A DNA stretch of 38,945 bases from Alphaproteobacteria bacterium (GCA_003241875.1 QBLU01000033.1:1-38945), one strand, 5' to 3'; shown: positions 1-7,531, counted from the stretch's first letter. Notes: generated by a model from the letters alone, not told the origin. Made by a program: numbers and translations.

Positions 1-11
1 CCCACCCCCAA

Positions 12-33
12 CCCCTCCCTTGAAAGGGAGGGG
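12..33 (+). promoter_or_regulatory. Stem-loop abutting the atpC ribosome binding site
   Basis: A perfect 10-bp stem (12-21 with 24-33) with a GA turn lies between the window start and atpC. The likely Shine-Dalgarno, GGGGGAAG around 31-38, begins inside the 3' arm, so the hairpin could affect atpC translation. It could equally be a processing or stability element between atpD (outside the window) and atpC. There is no T-tract, so a terminator is unlikely. Confidence 0.5.
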
Positions 34-47
34 GGAAGAAGCAGAAA

Positions 48-425
48 ATGGCCGATCTTTTCCACTTCGAACTCGTCTCGCCGGAACGCCGGCTGGAGTC
101 CGGCACCGCGGCCATGGTCGTCGTCCCCGGCTCCGAAGGCGACTTCGGCGTCCTGCCCGGCCATGCTCCGCTGATGAGCACCATCCGCCCCGGCGCCATC
201 GCCATCTACGAGGCCGATTCGAACACGCTGACCCGCCGCATCTTCGTCGACGGCGGCTTTGCCGAGGTCAACGACAAGGGCCTGACCATCCTCGCCGAAA
301 GCGCGATGCCGGTCGGCGACATCGACCCCGCGCAGGTCGCCACCCAGCTCGCCGCGGCACGCGCCGCCAATGACGAAAAGGCCGTCGAGCGCCTGGAAGC
401 CATGCAGGCGGCGGTCGTCAACTAA
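48..425 (+). CDS. atpC: F1 ATP synthase subunit epsilon
   Basis: This is the epsilon subunit of the F1 central stalk, which couples proton flow to ATP synthesis and restrains ATP hydrolysis. The 125-residue product begins MADLFHFELVSPERRL and contains the family core VVPGSEGDFGVLPGHAPLMS around residues 25-44. It is shorter than the roughly 139 residues of E. coli because the C-terminal helical part is reduced, which is common in alphaproteobacteria. The ATG at 48 follows a purine-rich GGGGGAAGAAG. It should be the last gene of an atp operon lying to the left, outside the window. A longer overlapping reading frame starting at 20 has no family similarity and is a shadow. Confidence 0.96.
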   Translation: MADLFHFELVSPERRLESGTAAMVVVPGSEGDFGVLPGHAPLMSTIRPGAIAIYEADSNTLTRRIFVDGGFAEVNDKGLTILAESAMPVGDIDPAQVATQLAAARAANDEKAVERLEAMQAAVVN

Positions 426-448
426 CGCAACTTCGTCCTGCTGGACGC

Positions 449-579
449 GTCATGCTGGCGAACGCCAGCATCCACCGTCGGGCGGCGCGGCTGCGCAGGC
501 GCTGCCGCTCCAGCCGAGGTGCCAAGCATCGACAGTCGTCTCATGGCACCCAGGTGGATGCCGCGTTCGCCAGCATGAC
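449..579. repeat. Palindrome-ended intergenic repeat element (REP/MITE-like)
   Basis: Inverted ends of about 27 bases sit at 449-476 and 553-579 and differ at only a few positions. The left end contains its own 9-bp hairpin, ATGCTGGCG-AA-CGCCAGCAT (452-471). Inside are further complementary arms, GGTGCCA at 518-524 and TGGCACC at 544-550. The 131-bp unit lies between atpC and the crotonase gene and encodes no plausible protein. This layout is typical of dispersed intergenic repeats mobilised in trans, but only one copy is visible here. Confidence 0.6.
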
Positions 580-686
580 ATGCCGCGCGCGGTTGATCTC
601 GGGCTTTGCCGACCTGCCAGACTCGGCAGCTAACCCCGTACGACACAGCCGCCGAAACTGCTCCCCAACTCCTGGAGCGCCCTGCC

Positions 687-1547
687 ATGCCCAACACCAT
701 CGAGGTCGTCGCCGAAGGCCCGATCCTGTGGGTGCGCCTGAACCGCCCCGACGCGATGAACGCCTATACCGCCGAAATGGGCGCCGAGCTGACCTCGGCC
801 TTCGACGCTGCCGACGCCGATGACGCCATTCGCGTCGTGATCCTGACCGCCCGCGGCCGGGTATTCTGCGCCGGTGCCGATGTCTCGGCAGGCGCCGGCA
901 GCTTCGACACCGAAGCCGGCGCCGGGGCGGGCAATTTCGGCGGCAACGACGGCGCCGACAGCGATTTCGTGCGCGCCATGATGAACTGCCGCAAGCCCTC
1001 CATCGTCGCCTTCAACGGCTCGGCCGCCGGCGTCGGGCTGACGCTCACCCTGCCCTGCGATATCCGCATCGCCGCCGACACCGCGAAATTCGGCTTTGTC
1101 TTCGCCCGCCGTGGGTTGGTGCCTGAGGCCGGCTCGGCCTGGTTCCTGCCGCAGCTCGTCGGGCTCCCGCAGGCGCTGAAATGGTGCCTGACCGGCAGCC
1201 TGTTTCCGGCCAGCGAGGCCCTCGCCAAGGGGCTGGTCAGCGAGCTCTGCCCCGCCGATGCGCTGGAGGCCCGCGCCCGGGCGATGGCGCTGGAGATCGC
1301 CGAAAATTGCGCCCCGGTGTCGCTGGCGCTGACGCGACGGATGCTGTGGCAGTTCGGCCCCGAGGCAACCCCGCATAGCGCGCTGGCGGTCGACGCGGCG
1401 ATCAATATCGCCCGCGGCAAGACCGGCGATGTCCATGAAGGCGTCACGGCGTTCCTCGAAAAGCGCGCGCCGCAATTCCCCGGTACCCTGACCGACGACA
1501 TGCCAGCCACCGACTGGTGGGTCAGTGCATCTCCTCGCCGCCGCTGA
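687..1547 (+). CDS. Enoyl-CoA hydratase/isomerase family protein (crotonase fold)
   Basis: This is a crotonase-superfamily enzyme of 286 residues, a family acting on acyl-CoA thioesters by hydration, isomerisation or related chemistry. Oxyanion-hole segments are visible at FCAGADVS (about 60-67) and NGSAAGVGLTLTLPCDIRIA (110-129). An acidic residue, E147, sits in GLVPEAGSAWFLP, where the family carries a catalytic glutamate. The ATG at 687 is chosen because GGAG lies about 9 bases upstream and the family match begins MPNTIEVVAEGP; the open frame runs upstream to 606 without similarity. The gene is convergent with the SDR gene, their ends overlapping at 1522-1547. It may belong to the same catabolic function, but the substrate cannot be read from the sequence. 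Confidence 0.88.
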   Translation: MPNTIEVVAEGPILWVRLNRPDAMNAYTAEMGAELTSAFDAADADDAIRVVILTARGRVFCAGADVSAGAGSFDTEAGAGAGNFGGNDGADSDFVRAMMNCRKPSIVAFNGSAAGVGLTLTLPCDIRIAADTAKFGFVFARRGLVPEAGSAWFLPQLVGLPQALKWCLTGSLFPASEALAKGLVSELCPADALEARARAMALEIAENCAPVSLALTRRMLWQFGPEATPHSALAVDAAINIARGKTGDVHEGVTAFLEKRAPQFPGTLTDDMPATDWWVSASPRRR

Positions 1548-2352
1548 CGTTGATCGCCTCGCCGGTGACATAGACGGCATCCGACGACGCCAGCCAGGCA
1601 CAGGCCGCCGCCGTGTCGCTGGCCAGGCCCGGCCGACCGAGCGGGTTCTTCGCCTTCATGTTGGCGAGATAGGCCTCGACCGATTCGAAGCCCAAAAGCT
1701 TCGAGAAATACTCGTTCTGCGCCGCCCCCAGCCCGGTGGTGACATGGTTGGGGCAGACGGCGTTGACGGTGATCCGGTGCGGACCCAGCTCGACGGCGTT
1801 CGACCGCGTCAGCCCGACCATGCCGTGTTTCGACGCGACATAGGCCGCCATGTGCGGAAAGCCCGATTTCGCTGCTTGCGACGCGATGTTGATGATGCGT
1901 CCGGCGATGCCGTCTGGCCCCGTCCCCTGCGCGATGAACTGCCGCGCCGCCGCGCGGCTGCACAGGAACGCGCCCTTCAGATTGACATCGAGCACCCGGT
2001 CCCAGTCGGCGCCCGACGTGTCGAGCATCGGCTTCATGACGAAGCCGATGCCGGCATTGTTGACCAGCACGTCGATGCGCCCGAACGCGGTCACCGTCGC
2101 GGCGACCAGCGCCTCGCACTGGCCCTCGTCGGCGACATCGCACGGCTGCCACAGCACCTTGCCGCCGCGCGTTTCGAGATCGGCGACGACGGCCGCCGCA
2201 TCGGCGGACGAGGCGAGGCCATCGCCGCCGCTGCCGATATCTGACACGACGCAGGTCGCGCCTTCATCGGCAAAGCGCTGCAATATGGCCTGGCCCAAGC
2301 CCTTCGGCCGGCCCGACCCGGTGACGACGACGACTTTCCCCCCGTAACGCAT
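1522..2352 (-). CDS. SDR family NAD(P)-dependent oxidoreductase
   Basis: This is a classical short-chain dehydrogenase of 276 residues. The cofactor glycine motif TGSGRPKGLG starts near residue 11, NNAG near 97, a catalytic serine in IINIAS, and the YVASK active-site pair follows. The motif has three residues (RPK) before the final GLG, a common variant. It is the last gene of a minus-strand run. Its ATG shares one base with the stop of the upstream REDY/HapK-like gene (TGATG), which implies translational coupling. The substrate is probably a hydroxy or keto intermediate of the pathway served by this operon, which is inference from position only. Confidence 0.92.
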   Translation of the reverse strand: MRYGGKVVVVTGSGRPKGLGQAILQRFADEGATCVVSDIGSGGDGLASSADAAAVVADLETRGGKVLWQPCDVADEGQCEALVAATVTAFGRIDVLVNNAGIGFVMKPMLDTSGADWDRVLDVNLKGAFLCSRAAARQFIAQGTGPDGIAGRIINIASQAAKSGFPHMAAYVASKHGMVGLTRSNAVELGPHRITVNAVCPNHVTTGLGAAQNEYFSKLLGFESVEAYLANMKAKNPLGRPGLASDTAAACAWLASSDAVYVTGEAINVSGGEEMH

Positions 2353-2666
2353 CAGCCCTCCATCATCAGCTCGGTCGTCATGAACACCGCATTGTCGGCA
2401 AAATTCGCCAGCTCGGCGCCGAGCTGGCTGACGAGATCGCTGGCGCAGTCCTTCTGGAACTCGTCCATATGGGTGATGTCGAGGATCTCGACATACTGGT
2501 ACGGCGGCGCCCCGTCCGCAAACAACAGGCCGGTTGTGCGATAGACGTTGAAATCCTTGACCGACACCAGCGAGCGCACGCCCGGCATGTCGCTCTTGGC
2601 GGCCCAGCTTTCATAGTCGGCGATGGCGACGTCGGGCTTCAGGTTGAACAGGGCGATGATGCGCAT
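2352..2666 (-). CDS. Small REDY/HapK-like protein
   Basis: This 104-residue protein begins MRIIALFNLKPDVAIADYES and carries VYRTTGLLFADGAPPYQYVE and an ILDITHMDEFQKD segment. It resembles the small dimeric alpha/beta-barrel REDY/HapK-like family, named after proteins linked to prodigiosin-type gene clusters but widespread outside them. No catalytic residue can be named with confidence. The start is supported by AAAGGA seven bases upstream. It sits 10 bases after the amidase stop and overlaps the SDR start by one base, so it is clearly in the operon. The family call comes from overall resemblance and is less certain than its neighbours. Confidence 0.7.
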   Translation of the reverse strand: MRIIALFNLKPDVAIADYESWAAKSDMPGVRSLVSVKDFNVYRTTGLLFADGAPPYQYVEILDITHMDEFQKDCASDLVSQLGAELANFADNAVFMTTELMMEG

Positions 2667-2676
2667 GATGGTCCTT

Positions 2677-3981
2677 TCAGGCGAAATCGGCAGGGAAACG
2701 ATAGGCGTCGAGGATGGTATCGAGCCGCGCGGCGAGCTCCAGCAACATCGGCTCCGACCCGGCGCGGCCGATCAACTGCGCCGCCACCGGCAGCCCGTCT
2801 GCGTCGACGCCGGCGGGCAGCGACAGCGCCGGCAGCCCGGCGATATTGGCGATGGCGGTGAAATCGGCCTGGGTGTTCGGCGCCCGGCCGTGAGCAAAGG
2901 CGGCCTGCGGCGTCGTCGGCAACAGCACGACATCATGGCTGGTGAGGACCCGGTGCAGAATCTCGGCGGCATCCGCCATGGCCGCTTCCCCTGCCGCCAG
3001 CGTCGCGGCGGAGGCATCGCTGCCGAAATCCATCAGCGCGTTGAACTGCCCACTCGTCCCGCCGCTGCGGCGTTCCGCGGCAAAGGTCGCCGCTGCCTCC
3101 CGCGCCGATTCGATGAAGCCGGCCAGCCGCGTGCCGGCCAGGTCGAGCCCCGGCGTCGCGACGGTTTCGACTACCAGCCCGAGCCCGCGCAAGGCCATGG
3201 TCGCCGCGGTATAGGCGGTGCGGACGGCAGGCTCCATCTCGTGCCCGTCGACGCTCGACAGCGTCGCCACTCGGCCCAGGGGTGAAGTGGCGGCGCCCGG
3301 GGACAGCGCCGCGAACACCGCGCCGAGATCGGCGACCGAACGCGCCAGCGGCCCGATCGAATCGAGCCGGCGGCACAGGAACACCAGCCCGTCATCGGGC
3401 AGCAGGCCGTTGGTCGGCTTCAAGCCATAGACGCCATTGAACGCGGCCGGGATGCGCACCGACCCTAGCGTATCGGTGCCGAGCGCGGCGGCGCACAGGC
3501 CGGCCGCGACCGCGGCGCCCGATCCCCCGCTCGATCCGCCCGGCGTGCGCCCGCTGCCGTGCGGGTTCTCGGTGCGGCCGAACGCCGGATTGTCGGTGGT
3601 CGCGCCCAGCGCCGCCTCGTGCATGTTGAGCTGGCCGATGATGACCGCGCCGGCGTCGCGCAGCAGCCGCACCACGGCGGCGTCGCTGGTCGCGATGGCA
3701 TCGCGGCGCCCCTCGACGCCGGCGGTGGTCGGCCAGCCGTCGACATCGATATTGGCCTTGATGCCGATCGGCACCCCCTCCAGCGGGCGCGCCTCGCCGC
3801 GGTCGATCAGCGCCGCCGACCAGGCCGCATCGACGCGGGCGCGATCGGCATCGACATGGGTGAAGGCCCGCAGGCGCGGATCGAGCCGGGCGATGCGATC
3901 GAGATAATGTTCGGTCACCGCCACGGCGTCGGCGGCGCGCAGTTCGGCGATCGACAGCCGGTGGAGTGCGATTTCAGCCAT
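2677..3981 (-). CDS. Amidase (amidase-signature family)
   Basis: This 434-residue amidase-signature enzyme hydrolyses a C-N amide bond. The three parts of the family's Ser-cisSer-Lys triad are visible: K75 in GVPIGIKANIDVDG, the Gly/Ser stretch GGSSGGSG at about 148-155, and the probable nucleophile S174 in GTDTLGSVRIPA, where the more usual sequence is GTDTGGSIR. The size and the PGGSSGGSGAAVAAG context place it near AtzE/GatA-like amidases, but a GatA role is unlikely because no gatB or gatC is adjacent. It follows the MmgE/PrpD gene after 75 bases and precedes the REDY/HapK-like gene by 10. The natural substrate is unknown. Confidence 0.9.
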   Translation of the reverse strand: MAEIALHRLSIAELRAADAVAVTEHYLDRIARLDPRLRAFTHVDADRARVDAAWSAALIDRGEARPLEGVPIGIKANIDVDGWPTTAGVEGRRDAIATSDAAVVRLLRDAGAVIIGQLNMHEAALGATTDNPAFGRTENPHGSGRTPGGSSGGSGAAVAAGLCAAALGTDTLGSVRIPAAFNGVYGLKPTNGLLPDDGLVFLCRRLDSIGPLARSVADLGAVFAALSPGAATSPLGRVATLSSVDGHEMEPAVRTAYTAATMALRGLGLVVETVATPGLDLAGTRLAGFIESAREAAATFAAERRSGGTSGQFNALMDFGSDASAATLAAGEAAMADAAEILHRVLTSHDVVLLPTTPQAAFAHGRAPNTQADFTAIANIAGLPALSLPAGVDADGLPVAAQLIGRAGSEPMLLELAARLDTILDAYRFPADFA

Positions 3982-4056
3982 TTTCAGCGCCCTTCATCGA
4001 CCATATGATTTGCCGGCATTGCTGCCCAGGGGCACGATGGTCAAACGTCACCGCCC

Positions 4057-5331
4057 TCATAACGTTGCCGCGATGCCGGTCAGCAGGGTGAGCGGATCGA
4101 GCGTCAACGCCGCGCTCGCCGCCAGGCCGCGCGCGAACGCCAGCTTTTCGGCATGGGCGGCCGGCGCCAGAGCATTGGCAGGGCTGCCCAGCGTCGCCTG
4201 CACGGTGACATCCCACCGGCTGCCATCCGCCATTGTCAGCGTGAACGACTGCGGCGCCAGGGCATTGGGATCGGGATTGCCGTCGACGATCACCGTCAGC
4301 CGCGCGCCGAGCGCCCGCAACGCCGGATCGGCAAAACTGTCGGGCGTGAACCGCCGCGGATCGATGCGGCCATCGGTCATCATCAGCGCCACCAGAAACG
4401 GCAGGCACAGCCGCGCATAGGCCGTGGTCATGCCGTCCTGCCAGGGCCGGCCGACCAGCCGGGCGATCAGCGGCGGCACCCGCGCCTCGATGGCGGCAAC
4501 GTCGGCACCGATGACGCTCAACGTCGCATGACTGGCGCGGCCCGAGGGCCAGGGCTTGATGCTGATCTCCGCCGTCCGCCAGACGGTGCCCAGCGTTGCC
4601 ATCGCTGCCGCCGGGTCGCCGTCGTCGAACAGCGGGAAATAGCCGAAGGGGCCGGCCAGCGCATCATGCGGCCCGGCCAGGCCGGCACCGACCAGGCCGA
4701 CCGCGGTGATCGCGGCGCGGGCGGCGGCGGCGACCTGCAGCGGCAGCGCCAGCGAGCCTTCGACATGCGCCTGCATCGTGCCGGCACATTGGGCATGGGC
4801 GAGGCCGAGGACATCGGCAAAGCGCGCCGCCGGCAGCCCGCTGACACGCGCGCAGGCGAGCGCCGCGCCGATCAGCCCGGCGGTGGCGGGGCGAAAGAAT
4901 CGCAGCGGCCCGGTCGCCGCCACCCCCAGCGCGCAGGCGATCTCCACGCCGACGACCAGCGCCGCCAGCGCGTCCTCGCGGTCGACGGCGCGGCCGTGGC
5001 AGGCCGACAGCAACGCCGCGGTGACGACGCTTATGGCGTGGACGACGGCGGCTTCGTGGACGGCATCCCATTCGAGGCAGTGGATCTGGTAGCCGTTGAC
5101 GAACGCCGCCCCTGCCGCCGGCAGGTGCGTGGCGCGGCCCAAGATCGGCACCGCCTCGCCGCGGCCCCAGCCCTGCGCCGCCGCCAGCACGGCATCCGCG
5201 CCCGGCGCCGTCGATCCGGCGACGCCGACCGCCAGCGTGTCGTCGAGCAGCATCAGCGCGGCCGCCCGCACCGCGGCGGGCAGGCGGATCGGTCCCGACG
5301 CGAACGCCAGCAGGTCAGCGGTGGCAGTCAC
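4057..5331 (-). CDS. MmgE/PrpD family protein
   Basis: This 424-residue protein belongs to the MmgE/PrpD family, which includes 2-methylcitrate dehydratase, cis-aconitate decarboxylase and iminodisuccinate epimerase. The family segment NGYQIHCLEWDAVHEAAVVH lies at residues 79-98, and SIKPWPSGRASHA matches the conserved central region. The start is a GTG at 5331, the most upstream start codon in this frame; the Shine-Dalgarno is weak. No prpB or prpC is adjacent, so a methylcitrate-cycle role is not supported. It is the first gene of a minus-strand run with an amidase and an SDR, divergent from a GntR regulator that is the likely controller. Confidence 0.88.
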   Translation of the reverse strand: MTATADLLAFASGPIRLPAAVRAAALMLLDDTLAVGVAGSTAPGADAVLAAAQGWGRGEAVPILGRATHLPAAGAAFVNGYQIHCLEWDAVHEAAVVHAISVVTAALLSACHGRAVDREDALAALVVGVEIACALGVAATGPLRFFRPATAGLIGAALACARVSGLPAARFADVLGLAHAQCAGTMQAHVEGSLALPLQVAAAARAAITAVGLVGAGLAGPHDALAGPFGYFPLFDDGDPAAAMATLGTVWRTAEISIKPWPSGRASHATLSVIGADVAAIEARVPPLIARLVGRPWQDGMTTAYARLCLPFLVALMMTDGRIDPRRFTPDSFADPALRALGARLTVIVDGNPDPNALAPQSFTLTMADGSRWDVTVQATLGSPANALAPAAHAEKLAFARGLAASAALTLDPLTLLTGIAATL

Positions 5332-5454
5332 GCCGTCGGCCGTCCCGCCGGCGGCGGCAGCGACGAGGACGCCGGCGGCGGCAGCAACAAGTACGGCAGC
5401 GGCGGTTGCGGCAAGTTTCGACCCATGTTCGTCGGGCCGGCGCGCGACCCGAAT

Positions 5455-5483
5455 TGTCCGGACATATTGCGGAGTCGGTGTCC
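5455..5483. promoter_or_regulatory. Candidate operator of the divergent GntR regulator
   Basis: The 189-bp gap between the MmgE/PrpD gene and the GntR gene contains a perfect 10-bp palindrome, TGTCCGGACA (5455-5464). A further half-site, TGTCC, lies at 5479-5483. Palindromes of this size in a divergent promoter are the expected binding sites of HutC-type GntR regulators. No strong -35/-10 pair was recognised in the rest of the gap. Assignment to this regulator is inference. Confidence 0.45.
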
Positions 5484-5520
5484 ATCAATCAAGGTGGCAG
5501 CACAACACCGAAGGACCCGC

Positions 5521-6252
5521 GTGAACTCCACCACCCCCCCGGCCGGCCCGCGTTATCTGCAGGTAGCCGACGATCTCCGCGCCGCGATCGCCGCCGGCCA
5601 TTATGCGGAAGGCGCCCAGTTGCCGACCGAAAGCGCCCTGTGCGACCGCCACGGCGTGTCGCGATTCACTGTCCGCGAGGCGCTGCGCCGGCTGCAGGCC
5701 GAGGGACTGATTCGCCGCCGCCGCGGCTCGGGTACCGTCGTCGACACCGTCGGCAGCGTGCTGCGCCAGCCGTTGTCGGATGTGGCGGAGCTGCTGCAAT
5801 ATGCGGCGGACAGCGAATTCGATTTCGAACGCCGCGGCATGGTGACGCTTTCGAGCGCCCAGGCCGCCGACTTTGCCATGGCCGCCGGCAGCCGCTGGAT
5901 CCTGTTGTCGGGCATCAGGCGCATGACGCCGGGCGGCGTGCCGCTGGCGGTGACCGACGTCCACGTCAACCCCGCGCTGGAACCGCATGTCGCGGCGCTG
6001 CAGCCCGGCCGCCAGACGCTGTTCGCCCAGCTGGGACTTGCCGCCGGCTTTCGCATCGGGCGGGTCGAGCAGGATATCCGCGCGCTCGCCGCCGGCAGCC
6101 GCGAGGCCGCGGCGCTCGGCATCGCCCGGCGGGCACCGCTGCTGCGCATCGTCCGCAGCTATCGCGACGACAGCGGCCGGATCGTGCTGTTCTCGGTCTC
6201 GTCGCATCCGGGCGATCGCTTCACCTATTCGATGCACATCGACCCGGCGTGA
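5521..6252 (+). CDS. GntR family transcriptional regulator, HutC/UTRA type
   Basis: This 243-residue regulator has an N-terminal winged helix-turn-helix (about 12-72), with LPTESALCDRHGVSRFTVRE as the typical GntR core and RRRRGSGTVV as the wing. A C-terminal UTRA-like ligand domain follows (about 95-238) and ends HPGDRFTYSMHIDPA, so it belongs to the HutC subfamily. The GTG at 5521 is preferred because AAGGA lies five bases upstream; an in-frame ATG at 5425 would overlap the candidate operator. It is divergent from the MmgE/PrpD-amidase-SDR run and probably regulates it and itself. The ligand is unknown. Confidence 0.9.
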   Translation: MNSTTPPAGPRYLQVADDLRAAIAAGHYAEGAQLPTESALCDRHGVSRFTVREALRRLQAEGLIRRRRGSGTVVDTVGSVLRQPLSDVAELLQYAADSEFDFERRGMVTLSSAQAADFAMAAGSRWILLSGIRRMTPGGVPLAVTDVHVNPALEPHVAALQPGRQTLFAQLGLAAGFRIGRVEQDIRALAAGSREAAALGIARRAPLLRIVRSYRDDSGRIVLFSVSSHPGDRFTYSMHIDPA

Positions 6253-6317
6253 GCTTTTGCGTTCCGTCCACGGCGGAAACACCGTAAGCAGGCGCAAAGC
6301 TGTTGGAGAGCAAGGCA

Positions 6318-6881
6318 ATGCGGGCGAAGTTGACCATGGTACTGGCCCCGATGCTGGTGACCGTGATGGCTGTTTCCGCCGGCGGCCTTTCGGCACAGAC
6401 GCCCGCGGCGCCCCCGGCACAGGCGCCATCCGCAGCGCCGACGCCGTCAACCACCGACCCGGCCGCGACAACGACGATCATCGGCGCGCCCACGGATCCG
6501 GTGCGCAGCACGCTGAAGCCGGCACCCGGAACCGGCGACGGGACCCGGCCGCGGCAGCGGCTGGTCACGGTATTCGGCACCGAGGAATGTCCCAAGCCGA
6601 CATCGGCGGACGAAATCGTCGTCTGCGCGCGCCTGCCCGATTCCGAAATCTATCGCATCCCGAAACAGCTGCGCGCCGCCAACAATGCCCGCGTCAGCCC
6701 ATTCCAGGCCAATCGCAACCTGCTGCTCGGCGATGCCAGCGGCGGCGCCGGCGGTGCCATCGGCAGCTGCTCGGTCATTGGCGGCAGCGGCTTTGTCGGC
6801 TGCACGCAAAAGGATGTCGACGCCTGGGCACAGGATCGCACCACCCGGATGGGCGCGACCGAGGAAGTGCCGCCACAATAA
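6318..6881 (+). CDS. Secreted hypothetical protein with an EIVVCAR motif
   Basis: The product is 187 residues. It begins with a Sec-type signal peptide (MRAKLTMVLAPMLVTVMAVS, probable cleavage after LSA near residue 26). A Pro/Ala/Thr-rich low-complexity linker follows to about residue 75. A compact domain then contains ECPKPTSADEIVVCARLPDS and YRIPKQLR. Two cysteines flank the DEIVV segment and two more lie in GSCSVIGGSGFVGCTQ. Similar DEIVVC(A/G)R...YRIPK proteins are, from memory, common in sphingomonads and uncharacterised. The ATG at 6318 has GGAGAG seven bases upstream; a TTG at 6303 is the alternative. The gene stands alone between the GntR gene and a convergent lipoprotein gene. Confidence 0.75.
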   Translation: MRAKLTMVLAPMLVTVMAVSAGGLSAQTPAAPPAQAPSAAPTPSTTDPAATTTIIGAPTDPVRSTLKPAPGTGDGTRPRQRLVTVFGTEECPKPTSADEIVVCARLPDSEIYRIPKQLRAANNARVSPFQANRNLLLGDASGGAGGAIGSCSVIGGSGFVGCTQKDVDAWAQDRTTRMGATEEVPPQ

Positions 6882-6885
6882 GGCA

Positions 6886-6915
6886 ATGGCGTCGCCCCGG
6901 CCGGGGCGACGCCAT
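6886..6915. terminator. Perfect 30-bp palindrome between convergent genes (bidirectional terminator)
   Basis: Positions 6886-6900 and 6901-6915 are exact reverse complements, giving a stem of at least 13 bp with a GGCC turn. It starts five bases after the stop of the secreted protein gene and ends five bases before the stop of the converging lipoprotein gene. There is no T-tract, so it may stop both transcripts as a strong hairpin or protect their 3' ends. Confidence 0.7.
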
Positions 6916-6919
6916 CAGA

Positions 6920-7516
6920 TCAGCGCAGCGGCCGGACCGTCGCCGGCTTGGCCGGCTGGGTCGGGTCGAACTTGACCCGCACCGTCTCGCCGCTGTTGCC
7001 CGGGAAATTGGTAAAGATCGCCGTCACCAGGTTCGGCACCAGCTTCGTCAGATTGTTCGACGTGCTGATGGTTTCGGCGCGGCCTTCGAACACACTCGCC
7101 TTGTCGGCGCTGCGCACGATCTTCATCGCCAGCTGGCTGTTGTACTGGGTCACCGAATAGACTTCGGGACCCCAGCCGCCGCCCCAGCCACCGGGACGGG
7201 TCTGGACCTTTTCACGGGGCGGGCCGACGTTGTAGTCGAGCTGTACGGCCAGGCTGGCCTGTGCCGGGCTGGCCGCCTCGACAAAGCCGTTGGCGAGCAG
7301 GCGCTGGCGCACCAGGTTGGCATAGGTCGCGAACTCCAGGCCGCCGGCCTTCTCGGGGTCACGCGATTCAATGACAAAGCTCTGCCCCGACGGCGGCGGC
7401 AGCTGCGAAAAGCGCGCCACACGGGCCTCGAACGTCGGCGCGCAACCCGCGACCAGCGCCAAGGCGGCGATCGGCAATATGGCCTTGCGAGCAAGACCCC
7501 GGCGGAACATGGACAT
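6920..7516 (-). CDS. DUF4136-like outer-membrane lipoprotein
   Basis: This is a 198-residue lipoprotein. The signal peptide ends in the lipobox LVAGC, with the lipidated cysteine at residue 25. The mature part has the DUF4136-type layout: GGLEFATYANLVRQRLLANG, then ASLAVQLDYNVG, and a C-terminal half ending in a nucleation-like segment LVTAIFTNFPGNSGETVRV. A Gly/Trp-rich stretch (RPGGWGGGWGP) lies in the middle. The ATG at 7516 is favoured over the in-frame ATG at 7510 because AAAAGGG sits seven bases upstream. Function is unknown; lipoproteins of this kind are thought to be cell-envelope associated. Confidence 0.82.
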   Translation of the reverse strand: MSMFRRGLARKAILPIAALALVAGCAPTFEARVARFSQLPPPSGQSFVIESRDPEKAGGLEFATYANLVRQRLLANGFVEAASPAQASLAVQLDYNVGPPREKVQTRPGGWGGGWGPEVYSVTQYNSQLAMKIVRSADKASVFEGRAETISTSNNLTKLVPNLVTAIFTNFPGNSGETVRVKFDPTQPAKPATVRPLR

Positions 7517-7531
7517 GCGCGAACCCTTTTG

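Noticed and set aside
764-2152. 462-codon minus-strand frame overlapping the crotonase and SDR genes
   Set aside because: It covers two clear genes in other frames and is Arg/Ala-rich low-complexity translation, typical of a shadow frame.
2352-2666. Link between the REDY/HapK-like gene and prodigiosin synthesis
   Set aside because: None of the other pigment biosynthesis genes is present; the small family also occurs in unrelated settings.
4153-5520. Very long plus-strand open frame antisense to the MmgE/PrpD gene, joined to the GntR frame
   Set aside because: High GC content makes opposite-strand frames long; the part before 5521 is Arg/Gln/Gly-rich with no family match, and only the GntR part is recognisable.
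5328-5534. Pro/Leu-rich small minus-strand frame ending at the GTG of the MmgE/PrpD gene
   Set aside because: The stop/start overlap is attractive, but the frame runs across the GntR start and consists mostly of low-complexity Pro, Leu and Ser.
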